From the NCBI RefSeq assembly GCF_031624635.1, contig NZ_JAMQOQ010000002.1, positions 248,001 to 312,000 of the forward strand: 64,000 nucleotides of DNA, given 5' to 3'. The DNA is from Halogeometricum sp. S3BR5-2 (GTDB lineage Archaea > Halobacteriota > Halobacteria > Halobacteriales > Haloferacaceae). The notes below the pieces were generated by a model that saw nothing but the letters and a program-made list of their open reading frames with translations, searched no databases and was not told the DNA's origin. Position numbers and translations under genes: made by a program. Below, piece by piece: positions 1-9,468 of the stretch. Within the stretch, counting starts at the first letter, position 1, and every line of letters begins with the position of its first letter.

Positions 1-1952
1 CCGCCCTCGTCGGCGTACTGCTCCTTCGTGAGGCGGAGCTTGCCGCCGGCCGCGAGGATGCGGCGCTCGCGTTCGGAGGCGTTGAGCGTCGCGGTGGCCT
101 CCCAGTCGTCGTTCACGCGGACGGTGAACTCGTCCTCGCCGGCGCTGACGGCCTCGGCGACGTCGGTGACGACTTCGACGTCGTCGCCCTGCTCTATCTT
201 CTCGTAGGTCTCGTCGTCGATGGCGAGCGGCAGGATGCCGAAGTTGAACAGGTTCGCCTTGTGGATGCGGGCGAACGACTGCGCCAGCACGGCCTCGATG
301 CCGAGGTACTGCGGGCACATGGCGGCGTGCTCGCGCGAGGAGCCCTGTCCGTAGTTCTCGCCGGCGACGAGGACGCCGCCGTCGGCGTCCATCGCGCGCT
401 GTGCGAACGTGTCGTCGACGCGCGAGAGCGTGAACTCCGAGAGCTTCTCGATGTTCGAGCGGAACTTGAGGATGTCCGAGGTGGCCGGGATGATGTGGTC
501 CGTGGTGATGTTGTCCTCCATCTTCAGGAGGGCCTCACCGCGGATGTCCGCCTCGAGGGGCTCGCCGATGGGCGCGTTGCCGATGTTCGGCCCCTTGATG
601 AGTTCGTCGTCGACGGCCTCGTCGGGCGAGATGAGGTCGGCCTTCGAGCCGTCGTACTTGTCGGGCAGTTCGATGCCCGGCGCTTCGAGGTCGCCGAGTT
701 CGTCGGCGAGGTCGCGCGGGTCGACGATTTCGCCCTTCAGCGCCGCGGCGGCGGCGACCTCCGGCGAGCAGAGGTAGACGTTGTCGTCCTCGATACCGGA
801 GCGACCCTCGAAGTTTCGGTTGAACGTCCGCAGCGAGACGGAGTCGGAGGCGGGGACGTGACCGATGCCGATGCAGGCGCCGCACGTCGCCTCGGAGAAG
901 TTGACCCCGGCGGCCATCATCTCGGCGGTCCAGCCCTGCCGCGCGAGAATCTCGGAGGCCTGCTTCGAACCGGGCGCGACGATCATCTCGGTCTTCTTGT
1001 TGACCTCGCGGTCCTCGAGCATCTTCGCGGCCGGGAGGATGTCCTCGTAGCCGCCGTTCGTACAGGAACCGACGATGACCTGGTCGACCGACTCGCCCGC
1101 GACTTCGCGGACGGGGACGACGTTGTCCGGCATCGACGGCTTGGCGATGAGCGGTTCGAGGTCCGAGAGGTCGATGGTAATCTCGTCGGCGTACTCGGCG
1201 TCCTCGTCGGGCGAAAGCTCGACGTACTCGTCCTCGCGGTCCTGCCGGGCGAGGTAGTCCTTCGTCTTCTCGTCCGTGCCGAAGATGGACGAGGTGGCGC
1301 CGAGTTCCGTGCCCATGTTGGTGATGGTCGTCCGCTCGGGGACGGTCAGCGAGTCCGCGCCGGGACCGGTGTACTCGAACACCTTGCCGACGCCGCCCTT
1401 CACCGAAAGCTGACGGAGCATCTCGAGGATGACGTCCTTCGCGGTGGCCCACTCGGGAAGCTCACCTTCGAGGCGGATGTTGACGACTTCGGGCATCTCG
1501 ACGTAGTAGGCGCCGCCGCCCATGGCGACGGAGATGTCGAGGCCGCCGGCGCCGATGGCGAGTTCGCCGAGGCCGCCGGGCGTCGGCGTGTGCGAGTCCG
1601 ACCCGAGGAGCGTCTTGCCGGGCGCGGCGAAGTTCTCCTTGTGGACGTTGTGACAGATGCCGTTGCCGGGGCGCGAGAAGTGCGCGCCGTACGTGCCCGC
1701 CGCCGACCGGAGGAAGCGGTGGTCGTCGGTGTTCTTGAAGTCGAACTGGTAGGTCTGGTGGTCGCAGTACTGCGCCGCCAGTTCCGTCTGGACTTCGTCG
1801 AGTTCGAGCGCCTCGAACTGGAGCCAGACCATCGTACCCGTGGTGTCCTGCGTGAGGACCTGATCGATCTCGATTCCGATCTCCTCTCCGGGTTCGAGTT
1901 CCCCTTCGACGAGGTGATCGTCGAGAATTTTCTCCGTAAGCGTCTGTCCCAT
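1..1952 (-). CDS. acnA: Aconitate hydratase (aconitase A), 3' end cut by window edge
   Basis: Interconverts citrate and isocitrate through cis-aconitate in the cytosolic TCA cycle, and supplies isocitrate to the isocitrate lyase encoded further right in this window. The reverse frame is open from the ATG at 1952 to the left edge, giving about 650 residues. Haloarchaeal aconitases are about 655 aa, so only a few C-terminal codons should be missing. Visible hallmarks are LLGSDSHTPTPGGLG, SCTNGG and CGACIGIG (which hold the 4Fe-4S cysteine ligands), NRNFEGR, and the swivel-domain GENYGQGSSREHAA. The start is set by a TATA box about 27 bp upstream, implying a leaderless mRNA. The gene stands alone and is divergent from the next gene. 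Confidence 0.96.
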   Translation of the reverse strand, partial: MGQTLTEKILDDHLVEGELEPGEEIGIEIDQVLTQDTTGTMVWLQFEALELDEVQTELAAQYCDHQTYQFDFKNTDDHRFLRSAAGTYGAHFSRPGNGICHNVHKENFAAPGKTLLGSDSHTPTPGGLGELAIGAGGLDISVAMGGGAYYVEMPEVVNIRLEGELPEWATAKDVILEMLRQLSVKGGVGKVFEYTGPGADSLTVPERTTITNMGTELGATSSIFGTDEKTKDYLARQDREDEYVELSPDEDAEYADEITIDLSDLEPLIAKPSMPDNVVPVREVAGESVDQVIVGSCTNGGYEDILPAAKMLEDREVNKKTEMIVAPGSKQASEILARQGWTAEMMAAGVNFSEATCGACIGIGHVPASDSVSLRTFNRNFEGRSGIEDDNVYLCSPEVAAAAALKGEIVDPRDLADELGDLEAPGIELPDKYDGSKADLISPDEAVDDELIKGPNIGNAPIGEPLEADIRGEALLKMEDNITTDHIIPATSDILKFRSNIEKLSEFTLSRVDDTFAQRAMDADGGVLVAGENYGQGSSREHAAMCPQYLGIEAVLAQSFARIHKANLFNFGILPLAIDDETYEKIEQGDDVEVVTDVAEAVSAGEDEFTVRVNDDWEATATLNASERERRILAAGGKLRLTKEQYADEG

Positions 1953-1975
1953 ATCGTCCTGATTTCGACTGTCTA

Positions 1976-1986
1976 CGATTATAAAT
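1976..1986 (-). promoter_or_regulatory. TATA box of acnA, leaderless transcript predicted
   Basis: On the minus strand this reads as an ATTTATAAT box centred about 27 bp before the aconitase ATG. That is the usual TATA-to-start distance in archaea, so transcription should begin at or next to the ATG. The rest of the 1953-2241 divergent gap has another AT-rich patch at about 2015-2042 and no convincing gene. Confidence 0.6.
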
Positions 1987-2241
1987 CCCGCGTGTTTGAG
2001 GTCGGAGGTATGACCCTTATACGCATATCTCAATCTTCTTTAGACACTGATGGACGTGCGCGCCGGCGTGCAATCGCGGCTCGACGCCGCGAGCGTTTCT
2101 CGCCGTCGAAATCCCCCTCGGCGCCGTCGTCGCGGCGGAGCAGTCGGGTAGCCGCCGTCCTCCGCACGGTCCCTACCGAACCGACCGACGGACGCGCCGA
2201 GGAGCGAAAGCTCTGATATCTCCGCTCGCGATTCGGCGCTC

Positions 2242-2640
2242 ATGGACGGTTCGCTCGTGGAAAAAGCGTGGGACGACATCGGCGCCCGGGTCGGCGGCGA
2301 CCTGCGGGTGGTCACCGAGTACGGGGCGACGGAACACGAGGTGCGGATGCGGGAGGACATGCGCGAACTGTACGACTCCGGCGAGAGCCAGTCCATCGTC
2401 GACGACACAATCGTCCACCAGTTGAGCGGTCGGACCGCCGAGGGGGCGTTCAAGGCGGGTCGACTGCGGGCGTTCGTCCGCGTGTTCGACGACTCGTGGG
2501 TCCTCGCGTGGACGAAGTCGCTCCCGAAGAAGACGGGATTCATCGTCTCCATCGACCGGGGCGGCGAGACGGCGACGATGGACGACCTGGAGTGGTGCAT
2601 CGACTACCTCGACGCGGAGATAGCCCCCCTGATGGGGTGA
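2242..2640 (+). CDS. Conserved haloarchaeal protein of unknown function, 132 aa
   Basis: A small acidic soluble protein with no signal peptide or membrane segment. Hydrophobic beta-type segments (LRAFVRVFDDSWVLAWTKS, TGFIVSIDRG) and a C-terminal helix ending LDAEIAPLMG suggest a compact alpha/beta fold. It resembles small single-domain families widespread in haloarchaea (DUF75xx type), but I cannot name the family with confidence. The ATG at 2242 is the first in frame and the codon use is typical of the window. It is followed 85 bp later by dUTPase in the same direction; no functional link is evident. Confidence 0.8.
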   Translation: MDGSLVEKAWDDIGARVGGDLRVVTEYGATEHEVRMREDMRELYDSGESQSIVDDTIVHQLSGRTAEGAFKAGRLRAFVRVFDDSWVLAWTKSLPKKTGFIVSIDRGGETATMDDLEWCIDYLDAEIAPLMG

Positions 2641-2725
2641 CTCGGGTGCCGGTCGCCCGCCCGTCCGGTTCTCCGTCCCGAAATCGGAACGACAGCGCTT
2701 TGCGTCTCCTCGAACGTCCCTCGGT

Positions 2726-3202
2726 ATGTTCCGCTCGGGCGCGTTCGTGGCCGACCACGTTGAACCGACGGCCGACTCGCAGGTGCAACCGAACGGCGTC
2801 GACCTGACGCTGGAGTCGGTGCTCGAACAGGTCGCGCCGGGACGACTCGGCGTCGACGGGAAGCGAATCGGTGAGCGCGAGTCCGTCTCGCTCGCGGACG
2901 GCGTCTACGCCCTCCCGCCGGGCGGGTACGTCCTCCAGTACGCCGAGACGATAACCATCCCCGAGGGTCACGTCGGCTTCCTCTACCCCCGGTCGTCGCT
3001 CATGCGCAACTCCTGCATGCTCAACACGGCTGTCTGGGATGCAGGCTACGAAGGCCGCGGCGAAGGATTGCTACAGGTCCACTACGACGTCGAACTCGAA
3101 CCCGGCGCGCGCGTCGCCCAACTGGTCCTCGCGCGCGCGAATCACGACGACGTGTACGACGGGAGCTATCAGGGCGAACGCGTCGGTTCCACCGAAAGAT
3201 AG
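2726..3202 (+). CDS. dut: dUTP diphosphatase (dUTPase, DCD/dut fold)
   Basis: Hydrolyses dUTP to dUMP and pyrophosphate, keeping uracil out of DNA and feeding thymidylate synthesis. The 158-aa protein carries the trimeric dUTPase/dCTP-deaminase signatures: YPRSSLMRNSCML (phosphate-binding motif) and WDAGYEGRGEGLL (uracil/deoxyribose pocket), then the strand GARVAQLVLAR. The length fits archaeal dUTPases. A bifunctional dCTP deaminase/dUTPase is less likely, because those usually run longer (about 190-200 aa) and have an extra C-terminal segment. Confidence 0.9.
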   Translation: MFRSGAFVADHVEPTADSQVQPNGVDLTLESVLEQVAPGRLGVDGKRIGERESVSLADGVYALPPGGYVLQYAETITIPEGHVGFLYPRSSLMRNSCMLNTAVWDAGYEGRGEGLLQVHYDVELEPGARVAQLVLARANHDDVYDGSYQGERVGSTER

Positions 3203-3255
3203 ATTCGGCTCTATCGCCTCCATACGTTCGGTCCTCGATAGGTCCGAACCGTGAT

Positions 3256-4302
3256 ATGAACTCGCCACCGCCAGAAGTGTATCCGTTGATACTCCACGAA
3301 ACGCCCAACCCGACGGTGGTGACCGACGAGTCCTTCGCCATCGTCGACGTGAATCAGGCCTGTCTGGAGTTCACCGGCTACTCCCGCGAGGAGATGCTGG
3401 GGACCCTCCCGATGTTTCTCGTGAACGACCCCGAGGTGTACGAGTCGATGACCGCCCGCCTCGCCGCCGGCGAACCGTGGGAGGGGGAGTTGGAGGCGGT
3501 CACGAAGTCGGGGGAACGCGTCTACGGTCGCGGGACGACGTTTCCGCTCGTCGACGACGGCGAACTGGTCGGCTACACGGGCATCTTCATCGACCTCTCG
3601 GAGCGCCGTCGGAGCGAGCAGACGGTCAGCGTGCTGAACCGGGTGCTCAGACACAACGTCCGGAACGACGCGAACGTCGTCGGCGGCGTGCTCTCGACGG
3701 TGCGGGACGCCGTCCCGCCCGCGGAGCGCGAACTCGTCGACCGGGCGATACGGCGCGTCGACCGACTGCTCGAACGGGCCGAGACGGCCCGCGACCTACA
3801 CGAACTCCTCGAACGCTCCTCGTCGGTGCTCGCTCCCGTGGACCTCGGAGAGACGGTGGAGACGGTCGTCGACGAAATCCGGAACGAGACCCCGATAACG
3901 CACGCGGCGTGCGACGACGAGGTCACCTTCCACCTCGACCTCCCCGACAGTCCCCTCTGGGTGCTCGCGGACGAGGCGCTTCCCCGGGCCGTCGGCGCCG
4001 TCGTGGAGAACGCCGTCGAGTACAACGACGACGAGGAGGCCACCGTGTGGGTGTCGGCGGCGGCGACGGACGCGGAGGCGACGCTGACCGTCGAGGACGA
4101 CGGACCGGGTATCGACGCCGACCGCTCGGAGTACCTGTTCGGCCGCACCGAGGAGTCCCAACTCAGACACGGACAGGGGCTCAGCCTCTTTTTCGTCGAC
4201 CGACTGCTGGCGTTCTACGGGGGGTCGGTGCGCTACCGGCCGCGCGACCCGACGGGTAGCGCGTTCGAACTTCGATTCCGGCGCGTCGACTCGTCCGACT
4301 GA
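3256..4302 (+). CDS. PAS-domain sensor histidine kinase, soluble
   Basis: A two-component-type sensor kinase with no membrane segment, so it probably senses a cytosolic signal such as redox state or a small ligand. The N-terminal PAS domain (about residues 12-125) includes the typical NPTVVTDESFAIVDVNQA and FIDLSERR ends. The dimerisation/phosphoacceptor helix contains RVLRHNVRND with His133 as the likely phosphorylated residue, the haloarchaeal form of the H-box. The ATPase domain has VVENAVEYND (N-box), DDGPGI (G1) and GQGLSLFFVDRLLAFYGG (G2). No response regulator lies beside it; haloarchaea often have orphan kinases. It follows dut by 53 bp on the same strand. Confidence 0.93.
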   Translation: MNSPPPEVYPLILHETPNPTVVTDESFAIVDVNQACLEFTGYSREEMLGTLPMFLVNDPEVYESMTARLAAGEPWEGELEAVTKSGERVYGRGTTFPLVDDGELVGYTGIFIDLSERRRSEQTVSVLNRVLRHNVRNDANVVGGVLSTVRDAVPPAERELVDRAIRRVDRLLERAETARDLHELLERSSSVLAPVDLGETVETVVDEIRNETPITHAACDDEVTFHLDLPDSPLWVLADEALPRAVGAVVENAVEYNDDEEATVWVSAAATDAEATLTVEDDGPGIDADRSEYLFGRTEESQLRHGQGLSLFFVDRLLAFYGGSVRYRPRDPTGSAFELRFRRVDSSD

Positions 4303-4408
4303 GGCGCCACTTGCCGGTTTCGGCCGTTCGCACCCGGAGACGGGCGGTCACAAAACCGCCGGGGTACCCAAAGGCACATTTACGCGCACCTCCAAGCCTC
4401 GGTAGCAG

Positions 4409-5638
4409 ATGTCTAGAAGCCCCTCGCTTCCCGAACGCCCTCGGCTCGACCTCGACCCCGAGATGTCGGACGCCGAACGGTTGTCTGCGCTCAGACAGCA
4501 CTTCGAGCGTCTCACGGAGGTCAACCGAGAACTCGACGACCGCCTCTCGGAGGCGACAGACCGTCGGGACGACCTGCAGGACGAGGTCGACCAACTGAAG
4601 CGTCGCAACGAGACGCTGAAGACCTCCTCTCTGTACATCGCGACGGTCGAAGAGGTCACCGACGACGGCGTCGTCATCAAGCAACACGGCAACAACCAGG
4701 AGGTCCTCACCGACACCTCCCCCCACCTCGAATCGCAGGTGGAGGCCGGCGACCGGGTGGCCATCAACGACTCCTTCGCCATCCAGTCCGTCCTCGACGA
4801 CGAGACGGACTCCCGCGCGCAGGCGATGGAGGTCGACGCCTCGCCCGACGTGACGTACGACGACATCGGCGGCATCGACGAGCAGGTCCGCGAGGTCCGA
4901 GAAGCCGTCGAGGACCCCCTCACGAACCCCGAGATGTTCGAGAAGGTCGGCGTCGAACCGCCGTCCGGCGTCCTCCTGCACGGTCCGCCGGGCACCGGGA
5001 AGACGATGCTGGCGAAGGCCGTCGCCAACGAGACGGACGCGACGTTCATCAAGATGGCCGGCTCCGAACTCGTCCGGAAGTTCATCGGCGAGGGTTCCCG
5101 CCTCGTCCGCGACCTCTTCGAACTCGCGGCCGACCGCGAACCCGCCGTCATCTTCATCGACGAGATAGACGCCGTCGCCTCGAAACGCACGGACTCGAAG
5201 ACGTCCGGCGACGCCGAGGTTCAGCGGACGATGATGCAACTCCTGTCCGAGATGGACGGCTTCGACGACAGGGGCGAAATCCGCATCATCGCGGCGACGA
5301 ACCGCTTCGACATGCTCGACGAGGCCATCCTCCGACCGGGCCGCTTCGACCGCCTCATCGAGGTGCCGAACCCCGGCCACGAGGGTCGCGTGAAGATTCT
5401 CGAGATTCACACCCAGAACATGAACGTCGCCGACGGCGTGGACTTCGAGGAACTCGCCGAGGAACTCGACGGCTACTCCGGCGCGGACATCGCCTCGCTG
5501 ACGACGGAGGCGGGGATGTACGCCATTCGCGACGAGCGAACCGAGGTCCGCCGCGAGGACTTCGACGACGCCCTCGAGAAACTCCGCGACGCCGAGGAAT
5601 CGACGTCGATTCCGGGCTTCACCGACTACCAGTACTGA
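4409..5638 (+). CDS. pan: Proteasome-activating nucleotidase (PAN), AAA+ ATPase
   Basis: A hexameric ATPase that unfolds proteins and feeds them to the 20S proteasome. In order: an N-terminal coiled coil (about residues 20-75), the OB domain (about 76-130), and the AAA domain with Walker A GPPGTGKT (about 192-199), Walker B VIFIDEIDA, second-region-of-homology residues in ATNRFDMLDEAILRPGRFDR, and the C-terminal helical domain. The length of 409 aa matches the family. The last residues are DYQY, so the penultimate tyrosine of the canonical HbYX proteasome-docking tail is replaced by Gln. Haloarchaea commonly encode two PANs; by remembered gene order this would be the PanB type, which I have not verified. 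Confidence 0.95.
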   Translation: MSRSPSLPERPRLDLDPEMSDAERLSALRQHFERLTEVNRELDDRLSEATDRRDDLQDEVDQLKRRNETLKTSSLYIATVEEVTDDGVVIKQHGNNQEVLTDTSPHLESQVEAGDRVAINDSFAIQSVLDDETDSRAQAMEVDASPDVTYDDIGGIDEQVREVREAVEDPLTNPEMFEKVGVEPPSGVLLHGPPGTGKTMLAKAVANETDATFIKMAGSELVRKFIGEGSRLVRDLFELAADREPAVIFIDEIDAVASKRTDSKTSGDAEVQRTMMQLLSEMDGFDDRGEIRIIAATNRFDMLDEAILRPGRFDRLIEVPNPGHEGRVKILEIHTQNMNVADGVDFEELAEELDGYSGADIASLTTEAGMYAIRDERTEVRREDFDDALEKLRDAEESTSIPGFTDYQY

Positions 5639-5759
5639 CGCCGACTCCGAGCGAGACGCCCGAGGGGCACCTCGCCGGCCGCGCCGCTTCCGCGGTCTGC
5701 GGTTCTGCACCGGCGGACGTTCCGTAACCCCTTATTCTCCGCGGCGCCGTTCTCCGACG

Positions 5760-6230
5760 ATGAGCACCATCTACGTCGTCCGCGGCGCGGGCACCGCCCC
5801 CACGAAGATGGCGTCCTACGACGCCGCCCTCGCGGCGGCCAACGTCCACAACTACAACCTCGTCCCCGTCTCCTCGGTCATCCCCGCCGGGGCGACGGTG
5901 GAAGCGGTCGACGTCGCCCCGGACCTCGGCCCGGCGGGCAACCGACTCACCGTCGTCGAGGCGCGGGCGACCACCGGCGGCGTCGGCACCGTCTCGGCGG
6001 GTCTCGGCTGGACGACCGGTCCCGGTCCGGGCCTGTTCTACGAGGCGTCCGGCGAGAACCCCGACGCGGTCCGCCGCGCAGTCAAAGAGGGTCTCGACGC
6101 GGGCCGCGGCCTCCGCGAGTGGGACTTCGAGGACGAACGCGTCTCGCTGGCGACCGCCGAGAACGACGGCGAGGGGTACACCACCGCCGTCGCCCTCGCC
6201 GCCTACGGGCGGAGCGAACCCATCCTCTGA
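5760..6230 (+). CDS. pdaD: Pyruvoyl-dependent arginine decarboxylase
   Basis: Decarboxylates arginine to agmatine, the first step of archaeal polyamine and agmatine (agmatidine tRNA modification) synthesis. Its cofactor is made by self-cleavage. The motif NLVPVSSVIP places the expected serinolysis site between Ser38 and Ser39, with Ser39 becoming the pyruvoyl group. VVRGAGTAPTKMASYDAAL at the start and GPGPGLFYEASGENP in the second half match the PvlArgDC family, and 156 aa is the normal proenzyme length. The ATG at 5760 gives an intact N-terminus. It is on the same strand as pan, 121 bp downstream, and is probably transcribed separately. Confidence 0.93.
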   Translation: MSTIYVVRGAGTAPTKMASYDAALAAANVHNYNLVPVSSVIPAGATVEAVDVAPDLGPAGNRLTVVEARATTGGVGTVSAGLGWTTGPGPGLFYEASGENPDAVRRAVKEGLDAGRGLREWDFEDERVSLATAENDGEGYTTAVALAAYGRSEPIL

Positions 6231-6316
6231 ACGCTGGCCCTTTCCGACGACGGCGGTTCTCGGTTCCTCCGACGGCTTTATCTTTCGCGTTCCCGTAGGC
6301 TCTACGACTCATCCTT

Positions 6317-6697
6317 ATGAACGGAAACAACCCCTACGCGGGCGCACCCGGTGTGGTGGACGCGGGTCGCCCCGAGGAATCGGAACTCTCGGCGTCGGAG
6401 GTACGGCACCTCCGCGAGGCCGTCGCCGGCATCGTCTCGCGCACGCAGACGTACCTCCCGGAGGGTTACGCCGTGGGCTCGGAGCTCTCGTACGGGTCGA
6501 ACGGGCCGCAGGCCACCGTCGCCGTCCACCCGCCGGTCGGTCGGCCCATCAGCGCCGGCTTCACCCCGGACGAGGAGGACCTGGAGTCGGGGCTCACCGA
6601 CGACGACCGCGACGAAGTCGCTCGCGGCCTCGCCGCCTCGGCGGCGTTCCAGGTGATGAGCGCCGTCGGCGACGACCTGACGCCGACCGCTCGGTAA
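6317..6697 (+). CDS. Conserved haloarchaeal protein (DUF5811-like), 126 aa
   Basis: A soluble acidic protein beginning MNGNNPYAGAPGVVDAG. A long helix (SELSASEVRHLREAVAGIVSR) is followed by beta segments carrying ATVAVHPPVGRPISAGFTPD and a C-terminal helix. It resembles the haloarchaeal DUF5811 family as I remember it; the function is unknown. A TATA-like CTTTATCTTTCG about 40 bp upstream supports the start. No catalytic residues or metal ligands stand out. Confidence 0.8.
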   Translation: MNGNNPYAGAPGVVDAGRPEESELSASEVRHLREAVAGIVSRTQTYLPEGYAVGSELSYGSNGPQATVAVHPPVGRPISAGFTPDEEDLESGLTDDDRDEVARGLAASAAFQVMSAVGDDLTPTAR

Positions 6698-6744
6698 GAC
6701 GTTTCTTCGGTTCCGCGCCGCACGGTTTCGACCGTTCTCCGCAC

Positions 6745-6963
6745 CTACTCCGAGAGCGGCGGGTCCGCGAACAGCGCGTACGCCAGCATCGCCGCCGAGG
6801 GAAGTCCCCCGGCGCCGACGCCGACCGCGGCGGGGACGCCGGCGGCCGCCGCGCCGACGGTCCCGAGGAGCATCGGAAGCGGTACCGTCGTTAGGAGCCA
6901 GTCGTAGCGCGATTCGAGAAGCGGTCCGACCGTCTCGCCAGTCGGGGTTTTCCTGACGCGCAT
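6745..6963 (-). CDS. Small membrane protein, 72 aa
   Basis: A short reverse-strand ORF whose product has a charged N-terminus (MRVRKTPTGETVGPLLESRYDW), then two hydrophobic stretches rich in Leu, Ala, Gly and Val separated by a short glycine-rich turn, ending ALFADPPLSE. This looks like a two-helix membrane hairpin. The ATG at 6963 is close to the end of the converging DUF5811-like gene. No known family recognised. Codon use and the hydrophobic pattern favour a real gene, but its small size leaves doubt. Confidence 0.55.
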   Translation of the reverse strand: MRVRKTPTGETVGPLLESRYDWLLTTVPLPMLLGTVGAAAAGVPAAVGVGAGGLPSAAMLAYALFADPPLSE

Positions 6964-7070
6964 CGTACTCGCCTCCGCGACTCGTTACTGGCGGATTCGT
7001 CCCAAAGGTTACTCCGAATCGGACTGTCGACACCAGAGGGTACGTCGGCTCGGAGCGTTCGCTCTCCCGT

Positions 7071-7280
7071 TCACCACGGTAACCGTCCCCGCCGAAGTCC
7101 GACGACCAGACTCGCGAAAACGGCGACCAGCACCGCCGTTCCGAAGAGGGTGAGACCGATATCGAGCGTCGAACCGGCGGGCACCAAGCGCTCCCGCGCG
7201 AGTGCGAGACCGAGGACGAGAGCGAGCGAGCCGGCGGCTTTCAGTCGTCTTCTCCGGCGCGAGCGATTCGACGAGGACAC
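7071..7280 (-). CDS. Small membrane protein, about 69 aa (GTG start inferred)
   Basis: The last part of a long reverse frame looks like a genuine small membrane protein. A basic N-terminus (SSSNRSRRRRRLKAAG) leads into two hydrophobic helices (SLALVLGLALA and LTLFGTAVLVAVFASLVVGL) and a basic tail GLRRGRLPW. The orientation follows the positive-inside rule. No ATG precedes the first helix, so I chose the GTG at 7280. The upstream part of the frame overlaps infB antisense to its codons and is a shadow. Function unknown. Confidence 0.4.
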   Translation of the reverse strand: MSSSNRSRRRRRLKAAGSLALVLGLALARERLVPAGSTLDIGLTLFGTAVLVAVFASLVVGLRRGRLPW

Positions 7281-7351
7281 GGCTAAGGAACGACGACAAT
7301 TCGCAAAAAAGCTACCGTCGACGACGCGGGTGACCGCCGAAGCGATGCCCG

Positions 7352-9172
7352 CTACTTGCCCCAGAAGGGGTCGCGCTGGCGGTGTTTGTCCAGGTAACCG
7401 GTCAGCGCTTCGAGTTCGTCGGCCGGAATCTCGTCGGAGAGTTCCTGTTCGAGTATCTTCGCGTGCTTCTCGGGGAGTTCGGTCCACAGTTCGTCGCCCT
7501 CGTCTATCTGCCGGCCGACGGTGGGACCGTCGATGGCGATGGAGACGCGGTTGCCGGCGCGGACCTCCGAGACGTCCTCGCCCTGCTCTTGGATGCCCGA
7601 GAGTTGGCCGACGCGGGTGGGCTTGCTCCCCTCCCACTTGGCGACGTTCGTGTTGTTCTTCAGCGTGCCCGACAGCACCTCGACGCCGACGACGGCGGGG
7701 CCGGACTGCCGGAAGACGTGGTCTTCGAGGATGCGGAAGCGGCACGGCCGGATGATCTTGTCCAGCACCGTCTCCTGCTGTGCGCGCTGTCGCTCGTCGA
7801 CGAAGCCCTCGTACTCCTCGATGAGCTGATATATCACGTCGTCCTCGAACAGGCGCACGTCGCTGGTGTCGAGTTCGTCCTCGGCGTTCGGCAGGACGTC
7901 GACGTTGAACCCGAGGATGACTTTGTGCTCCATCTCGCGGGCCGTCGACGCGACGGCCACGTCGCGCGGTGCGATATCGCCCACCTCGGCGCGGAGGATG
8001 GGCACCTCCGCCTCCTTCAGCGCGTTCGCCATCGCCTCCAGACTGCCGAGGGTGTCGGCCTTGACGACGACGCCCTCGTCGGCCGTGTCGACCTCTATCT
8101 CGGCCAGTTCGGAGGTGACATCGTCGATGACGTCCTCTTCGGAGCGATCGCGGACGACCCGGATGGGCGCGCCCGCCATCGCGTCGTCGAGGTCCGGCGC
8201 GGCTATCTTTATCCCGGCCGCGGCGCGCACCTCGTCGACCTTGTCGAACCGCTTCTCGGTCCGAATCTCGGCGTTCGGGCGGGGTTGCAGGAGGGCGCGC
8301 ACCTCGGTGACGATGGGGCCGTTGACGCCGCCGACGACGATGGTGTCGTCCTCCCGGACGCTCCCGTCGTACAGTACCACGTCCACCGTCGCGCCGAACC
8401 CGCGCTCCTCCTTCACTTCGAGGACCGTCCCCGCGCCGGGGCCGGAGATGTCTATCTCCATCTCCTCTTTCATGTAGCGCTGGGAGAGACCCATCAGGAC
8501 GGCGAGGAGGTCCGGGATGCCCTCGCCGGTCATCGCCGAGAGGGGGACGACGCCGACGTTCTTCTGGAAGTTCTGGACGCGCCAGTAGAGGTCCGCGGAG
8601 AACCCCTCGTCGGAGAGGTTCCCGATTATCTCGTAGAGGTTCTCGTCCAGACGCCCGCGGGCGCTGTCGGATTGGCTCTCGTAGCTCCCTTGGATGGGCG
8701 ACCCGTCCTGCGGGTTCCATCCGGGCGTCGTGTCTATCTTGTTCGCGGCGACGACGAACGGCGTGCCCGTGCGCTTGAGGATGTCGAGGGCTTCGAGCGT
8801 CTGCGGTTGGAAGCCGTCGTTCACGTCGACGACGACGATGGCGATGTCGGCGAGGGCGCCACCGCGCGACCGGAGCGTCGAGAACGAGTGGTGCCCCGGG
8901 GTGTCGATGAACAGGAGTCCGGGCAGGTCGAAGTCCTCCGGTTTCACGAGGCTCCCGGCCATCTGCGAGACGGTTTCGAGCGGGACCGCCGTGGCGCCGA
9001 TGTGCTGGGTGATGGCGCCCGCTTCGCCCTCCGAGACCGCCGAGCCGCGTATCTTGTCGAGCAGCGTCGTCTTGCCGTGGTCGACGTGCCCGAGAACGGC
9101 GACGATGGGCGTCCGGAGTGCGTTCGATTCGGTTGCGGGAGGGGCGTCAGCGTCGGCGTCGGTGTCAGACAT
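7352..9172 (-). CDS. infB: Translation initiation factor aIF-2/IF5B (infB)
   Basis: A ribosome-dependent GTPase of the IF2/eIF5B family that promotes subunit joining and initiator-tRNA placement. The G domain lies near the N-terminus: G1 GHVDHGKTT (about residues 28-36), G3 DTPGHHSF, G4 NKID. It is followed by beta-barrel domain II, domain III ([18 protein letters not shown]) and domain IV, ending RDPFWGK. At 606 aa it has the compact archaeal form without the long bacterial N-terminal extension, and it contains no intein although some archaeal infB genes do. The ATG at 9172 gives a short acidic leader before the G domain. Confidence 0.97.
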   Translation of the reverse strand: MSDTDADADAPPATESNALRTPIVAVLGHVDHGKTTLLDKIRGSAVSEGEAGAITQHIGATAVPLETVSQMAGSLVKPEDFDLPGLLFIDTPGHHSFSTLRSRGGALADIAIVVVDVNDGFQPQTLEALDILKRTGTPFVVAANKIDTTPGWNPQDGSPIQGSYESQSDSARGRLDENLYEIIGNLSDEGFSADLYWRVQNFQKNVGVVPLSAMTGEGIPDLLAVLMGLSQRYMKEEMEIDISGPGAGTVLEVKEERGFGATVDVVLYDGSVREDDTIVVGGVNGPIVTEVRALLQPRPNAEIRTEKRFDKVDEVRAAAGIKIAAPDLDDAMAGAPIRVVRDRSEEDVIDDVTSELAEIEVDTADEGVVVKADTLGSLEAMANALKEAEVPILRAEVGDIAPRDVAVASTAREMEHKVILGFNVDVLPNAEDELDTSDVRLFEDDVIYQLIEEYEGFVDERQRAQQETVLDKIIRPCRFRILEDHVFRQSGPAVVGVEVLSGTLKNNTNVAKWEGSKPTRVGQLSGIQEQGEDVSEVRAGNRVSIAIDGPTVGRQIDEGDELWTELPEKHAKILEQELSDEIPADELEALTGYLDKHRQRDPFWGK

Positions 9173-9468
9173 GAAGAGTCACTCCGAGAAGTTCGTACCG
9201 ATAGGCGGGTGGCGTCGAAGTTAAGTCCATCGTCACGTCGGGACGCGCGTGAACGCGAGACACGGGGAGTCCGCCGATTTCGGCCGAATCGCGTTCCGGC
9301 GCTTCCGTCGACGGCCGGCGGCGACCCCCGGCGACAGACCCATCGGATGCGGGTTCCGCCCGACATCGAAAGGAGGAGGGGGCGCCGGCGCTCCCCCGAC
9401 CGTGTCGTCCGACGGCCGTCGGACGGACCCCGTGGCACTTATGTAACCGTGGTCGAATATCTCCGGTC
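9173..9468. other. 296-bp divergent gap without a convincing gene
   Basis: This divergent gap should hold the infB promoter and the promoter of the PRC-barrel gene. A short GTG-started frame on the plus strand (9249-9446) is arginine- and glycine-rich with no fold-like pattern, so I do not call it. AT-rich patches suitable for TATA boxes lie at about 9219-9225 (minus) and 9438-9446 (plus, CACTTATGTAAC). Confidence 0.4.

Noticed and set aside
261-2216. Long plus-strand frame of 651 codons opposite aconitase
   Set aside because: It is the antisense shadow of acnA: composition is Arg/Val/Leu/Asp-rich without a fold, and aconitase on the other strand has every hallmark.
9249-9446. GTG-started 65-codon plus-strand ORF between infB and the PRC-barrel gene
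   Set aside because: Arg/Gly/Pro-rich, no ribosome site, no similarity and in a promoter region.
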